Of a stretch of 64,000 bases of DNA, positions 58,545 through 64,000 are shown one piece after another. The stretch covers positions 1,671,279 to 1,735,278 of the forward strand of contig NC_087198.1 in assembly GCF_035594125.1 (NCBI RefSeq). The letters run 5' to 3'. Made by a program: the position numbers and the translations under genes. Source of the stretch: Scylla paramamosain. Lineage: Eukaryota > Arthropoda > Malacostraca > Decapoda > Portunidae. The notes under the pieces are model-generated. The model was not told the origin of the DNA. It saw only the letters and a list, made by a program, of their open reading frames with translations, and made no database searches. How positions within the stretch are numbered: the first letter of the stretch is position 1; the number at the start of each line of letters is the position of its first letter.

Positions 58545-61500
58545 CTTTTTTTTTCGGACTGTTATGTACCAAACCCTAAAGTGCATGCAAAGCCACCTAT
58601 ATGGGGAAATTAAACGACCTTACCAGAAACCTGTCTTTTGTGGGTTTTTTTTCAGCATGTTAGCCACCAAAACAATAAATAATATGGAAGTCACTCAATG
58701 TGGGAATCCATCACAAAATTACTGAAAAAGTGTCTTTTCAGTGTTTTACGTAGAAAAACGCTAAATCGGATGCAAACCAACGAATATGGAGAAATAGAAT
58801 AACATTAACAAAAAGGTATATTTTGAGTGTTTTTGAGCTTCTTACCTTCAAAAAACGCGAAAATGGATGGAAAGCACTCTATATTGGGATACAAAAGGAC
58901 ATTACGAGAAACGTGTATAATGAGTGTTTTATAGTTTCACAACAGCCACAAGGCAAAAATCGCAAAACTCGGTGTATATGGAGAAGATTCTTAGATACCA
59001 AAATGGTAAAACTCAGAAATAACACTCTTAATTAAGAATACAAAAAACCTTACGAAATGCATGTATTTTGAGTGCTTTTCACATTCTTAGTTACGAAAAC
59101 CAAAAATTGCATGCGAAACTAGCTTTATGTGGGAAAAAAAAATGACATTACCAAAAAAGTGTTTTTTGAGTGTTTTTGAGCGTGATAGGCACTAAAGCAC
59201 TAAAAAGGAGGGCAATCACTTTATATAGGAATAAAACCAACTTTTACCAAGAACCTGCCTTTACGTATTTTTGAGCTTCTTACATACCAAAACGCTAAAA
59301 CGCTTGCAAAACACCCTTTATGGAGAAACAGAATAACATTACCAGAAACATGTATTTTGAGTGTTTTTGATCATGTTACCTATAAAAATGCCTAAATACA
59401 TGCAAAGAACCCTATGTTTGGAAAATGAGAGGACATTACGAAAATCGTGTATTATGAGTGTTTTTAAGTTCATTAAGTACCAAAAAGCTAAAACCCACAA
59501 ATAACTTTTTATAGAGAGAAAAAAAAATTCTTATTCATCTTCATAGGTACCGAGATGCCAAAATTCTGGCAAAATTCATGTAAATTTTGTAAAAAAAAAT
59601 CATTATAAAAAAATAATTTTAGCTTTTTTCCGGAGTTATGTACAAACTCTGAAGTGCATGCAAATGCACCTATATGGGGAAATTTCACGACTTTACCAGA
59701 AACCTGTCTTTTGAGTGTTTTTCAGCAATCTGAACAATATTACTTAAAACGTTTCTTCTCAGTGATTTACGTAGAAAAACGCAAAAACGGATGCAAACCA
59801 ACCAATATGAAGAAATAGAATAACATTACAAAAAAGATATATTTTGATGTGTTTTTGAGCTTGTTACCAACAAAAAATGGAAAAATGGATGGAAAGCACT
59901 TTATATTGGCAAAGAAGAGGACATTACGAGAAACGTGTATGAGTGTTTTGTAGTTTGACAAGAACCACAAGGTAAAAAACTCAAAAACTCGTGTACATAA
60001 AGAAGTTCTTACATACCAAAAAGCTGAAATTCATCAATAACACTTTTAATTTTGAAACAGAAATACCTTACTAAATGTGTGTATTAGAAAAGTTTCTTAC
60101 ATACCAAAATGCTGAAACTCATAAATAACACTTTTAATTAAGAAATAGAACAACATTACTAAATCCTGTGTTTTGAGTTTTTTTTCACATTCTTAGTTAG
60201 CAAAACCCCAAATTCCATGCAAAACTAGCTTTATGTGGAAAAAAAAAACGATATTACCAGAAAAGTGTGTTTTGAGTGTTTTTGAGCGTGTTAGGCAATA
60301 AAGCACTAAAAAGCAGGGGAATCACATGACATGGGAATAATAACAACTTTTACCAAGAACTTGCCTTTAAGTGTTTTTGATCTCATTACATACGAAAACG
60401 CTAAAACGCATGCAAAACACCTTTTATGGAGAAAATGAAAAGTGTATAATGAGTGTTTTATAGTTCAAAAGAACCATAAGGCAAAACATGCAAATGCTAG
60501 TGTATATGAAGAGGTTTCGTAGATACCAAAATGCTGAAACTCATGAACAACACTCTTAATTGAGAAACAGAACAATCTTACTAAATGTGTGTATTTTGAG
60601 TGCTTTTTTACATTCTTAGTTACCAAAACCCCAAATTGCATGCGAAACCAGCTTTATGCGGGAAAAAATGACATTACCAGAAAAATGTCTTTTGGCTGTT
60701 TTTGAGCGTGTTAGGCAAAGAAGCACTGAAAAGCAGGGCAATCACATTACATTGGAATAAAACCGATTGTTAATAAGAACTTGCCTTTTAGTGTTTTTGA
60801 GCTCCTTATATACCAAAACACTAAAACGCATGCAAAATACACTTCATGGTGAAACAAAATTACATTACCAAAAACATGTATTTTCAGTGTTTTTGATCAT
60901 GTAACCAATAAAAACGCTTAAATACATGCAAAGAACCCAATTTTTGGAAAATGAAAGGGCATTACGAGAAACGTGTATTATGAGTGTTTTTAAGTTCATT
61001 AAGTACGAAAAGCTAATAGCCACAAATTATACTCCTTATTAAGAAAAAACAAATAAATAAATAAAAAAAACAATATATTTTTTTTCATTCTTATTCATCT
61101 TCACAGGTAAAGAGATGCCAAAATTCGAGCAAAGTTCAAAAAATTATATGAAATAAGAACATTATCAAAAAAGTTAAATTTAGCTTTTTTTTTTTCGGAC
61201 TGTTATGTACCAAACCCCTAAAGTGCATGCAAAGCCACCTATATGGGGAAATTAAACGTCTTTGCCAGAAAACTGTCTTATGAGTGTTTTTCATCATGTT
61301 AAGAACCAACACGATAAAACCCAAGAAAGTCAATCTATATGGGAATTCAAAACAAAATTACTGAAAACGTGTCTTTTCGGTGTTTTACGTAGAAAACGCT
61401 AAAACGGATGCAAACCAACAAAAATGAAGAAATAGAATAACATTACCACAAAGGTATATTTTGAGTTTTTGAAATTGTTACCTACAAAAAACGCGAAAAT

Positions 61501-64000
61501 GGATGGAAAGCACTCTATATTGGGAAGCAAATGGACATTACGAGAAACGAGTATAATGAGTGTTTTATAGTTTCACAAGAACCACAAGGCAAAAACCGCA
61601 AAAACTCGTGTATATAAAGAAGTTTCTTACATTCTAAAATGCTGAAACTCATGAATAAGAATTTTAATTGAGAAACAGAACTATTTTACCAAATGTGAGT
61701 ATTTTGAGTGTTTTTCACATTCTTAGTTACCAAAACCCCAAGTTACATGCGAAACCAGCTTTATGTGGGAAAAAAAATGACATTACCAGAAAAATGTCTT
61801 TTGAGTGTTTTTTAGCGTGTTAGGCAATAAAGCACTAAAAAGCAGTGCAATCACATTACATTGAAATTAAACCAATTTTTAACAAGAACTTGCCTTTAAG
61901 TGTATTTGAGCTCCTTATATACCAAAACACTAATATGCATGCAAAATACACTTTATGGTGAAACAGAATAACATTACCAAAAACATGTATTTTGAGTGTT
62001 TTTGATCATGTTACCAATAAAAACGCTTAAATACATGCAAAGAACCCCATTTTTGGGAAATGAAAGGACATTACGAGAAACGTGTATTATGAGTGTTTTT
62101 AAGTTCATTAAGTACGAAAAAGCTAATAGCCACAAATTACACTCTTTATTAAGAAAAAAAAAAAAATAAATAAATAAAAAAAATACGATATTTGTTTTTC
62201 ATTCTTATTCATCTTCACAGGTAAAGAGGTGCCAAAATTCGGGCAAAGTTCAGGATATTATATGAAATAAGAACATTATCAAAAAAGTTAAATGTAGCTT
62301 TTTTTTTCGGACTGTTATGTACCAAACCCCTTAAGTGCATGCAAAGCCACCTATATGGGGAAATTAAACGTGTTTGCCAGAAAATTGTCTTATGAGTGTT
62401 TTTCAGCATGTTAGGATCCAACACGATAAAACCCAAGAAAGTCAATCTATATGGGAATCCAAAACAAAATTACTGAAAACGTGTCTTATCGGTGTTTTAC
62501 GTAGAAAATGCTAAAACGGATGGAAAACAACCAAAATGAAGAAATAGAATAACATTACCAAAAAGGTATATTTTGAGTGTTTTTTAAATTGTGTATTTTG
62601 AGTGTTTTTCACATTCTTAGTTACGAAATTGGCAAATTACATGCGAAACTACCTTTATATGGGCAAAAAAATGACATTACCAGAAAAATGTCCTTTCAGT
62701 GTTTTTGAGCGTGATATGCAACAAAGCACTAAAAAGCAGAACAATCACATAACTTAGGAATAAAACCAACTTTTACAAAGAACATGCCTTTAAGTGTTTT
62801 TTAACTCCTTACATGCCAAAACGCTAAAACGCCTGCAAAACACCCTTTATGGAGAAACAGAATAACATTACCAAAAATATGTATTTTGAGTGTTTTTGAT
62901 CATGTTACCTATAAAAACGCTTAAATACATGTAAAGAACCCTATGTTTGTATAAGAAAAGGACATTACGAAAATCGTGTACGAGTATTATGAGTGTTTTT
63001 AAGTTACTTAAGTACCAAAAAGTTAAACTCACAAATAACACATTATAGAGAGAGAAAAAAAAAATTGTTTTTCATCTTCATAGGTACCGAGATACCAAAA
63101 TTCTGGAAAATCCCTGAAGTGCATGCAAAGCCACCTATATGGAAAAATTACTCAACTTTACCAGAAACCTGTCTTATGAGTGTTTTTTCAGCAATTTCAA
63201 CAATATTACTGAAAATGTGTCTCTTCAGTGATTTACGAAGAAAAACGCTAAAACGGATGCAAACCAACCAATATGAAGAAATAGAATAACATTACCAAAA
63301 AGATATATTTTGAGTGTTTTTCAGCTTGTTACCTAAAAAAAATGCGAAAATGGATGGAAAGCACTCTATATTGGGAAACAAAAGAACATTACGAGAAACG
63401 TGTATAATGAGTGTTTTATAGTTTCACACGAACCACAAGGCAAAAAACGCAAAAAACTCGTGTATATAGAGAAGTTTCTTACATACCAAAATGCTGAAAT
63501 GCATGAATAACACTTTTAATTGAGAGACAGAACTACCTTACCAAATGTGTGTTTTTTGAGTGTTTTTAACATTCTTAGTTACGAAAATCCCAAATTACAT
63601 GCGAAACTAGCTTTATGTGGGAAAAAAAATGATATTTCCAGAAAAGTGTGTTTTGAGTGTTTTTGAGCGTGATATGAAACACAGCACTAAAAAGCAAAAC
63701 AATCACATTACATGGGAATAAAACCAACTTTTACGAAGAACTTGTCTTTGTGTTTTTTTTAACTCCATACATACCAAAACGTTAAAACGCATGCAAAACA
63801 CCCTTTATGGAGAAACAGAGTAACATTACCAAAAACATGTATTTTGAGTGTTTTTGATCATGTTATTTATAAAAACGCTTAAATACATGCAAAGAACCTT
63901 AGATTTGGGAAACGAAAGGACATTAAGAGAAACGTGTATTATGAGTGTTTTTATGTTCCTTAAGTACCAAAAAAGCTAAAACCCACAAATAACACTCTTT
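58533..64000 (+). repeat. satellite higher-order repeat, plus orientation, running off the window
   Basis: Markers at 59546, 61106, 62220 and 63083 (spacings 1560, 1114, 863). In the complete 61106-62220 unit I count 12 monomer anchors, near 61107, 61207, 61303, 61389, 61480, 61580, 61628, 61726, 61823, 61917, 62010 and 62111. Eleven spacings are 86-109 and one is about 48, so one monomer (the ACCACAAGGCAAAAA one) is half-length. The array continues past the right edge. Confidence 0.92.

Noticed and set aside
55534..58572. Minus-strand frames overlapping the RTE-like ORF, including a 214-codon one
   Set aside because: These are shadows of a real coding frame with full endonuclease and RT motifs on the plus strand.
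5355..64000. Regularly spaced repeats resembling a CRISPR array
   Set aside because: The intervals are themselves repeated and related, repeats are not exact, no cas genes exist, and the surrounding elements are eukaryotic retrotransposons.
5355..64000. CENP-B box (TTCGnnnnAnnCGGG) in the satellite
   Set aside because: Reading the monomers and HOR consensus on both strands, I found TTCGTTTCCC-like sites but none with the CGGG half, so no CENP-B-box claim is made.

Overview
The window looks like eukaryotic, non-coding, satellite-dominated DNA, most likely from an arthropod and probably a decapod crustacean. The clues are long (TC)n, (TG)n and (TA)n microsatellites, candidate tRNA-derived SINE modules next to (TC)n, and three non-LTR retrotransposon types (RTE-like, CR1-like, jockey-like). 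The taxon is an inference from these clues. I could not support any host protein-coding gene.

Layout. 1-4283: mostly low-copy sequence with microsatellites, a four-copy tandem repeat of about 125-139 bp (405-890), a C/T-rich minisatellite and candidate SINE modules. 4284-5354: a GC-rich retroposon-like block between two (TA)n tracts; its 3' tail is nearly the same as that of a jockey-like LINE at 14395-15144. 5355-15345: a diverged array of about 90-bp AT-rich monomers, each carrying a core like GTACCAAAACGCTAAAA, which switches strand several times. From 15346 to the right edge much of the array becomes a higher-order repeat (HOR) of about 1.09 kb. I count 12 monomer anchors per HOR unit, one of them half-length, plus a variable A-rich/T-rich linker. 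HOR blocks lie at 15346-17108 (minus), 24730-30290 (minus), 33868-48806 (plus), 51910-55312 (plus) and 58533-64000 (plus). Between them are diverged non-HOR blocks (18804-24730, 30290-33868, 48806-51146) that are copies of one another in direct or inverted orientation.

Mobile elements in the array. A CR1-like LINE on the minus strand (17109-18803) has an inverted partner at 51147-51909. Both share the same satellite/LINE junction and the same internal RT deletion, so they are two copies of one insertion carried on a large inverted duplication. An apparently full-length RTE-like LINE (55313-58532) with an open 983-codon frame and a 12-bp target-site duplication sits in a HOR monomer and looks like the most recent event.

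Interpretation. The order low-copy DNA, diverged monomeric satellite, HOR satellite, with nested inversions and retroelement insertions, resembles the edge of a satellite-rich centromere or pericentromere. That is an inference from architecture only. Nothing here shows kinetochore binding.
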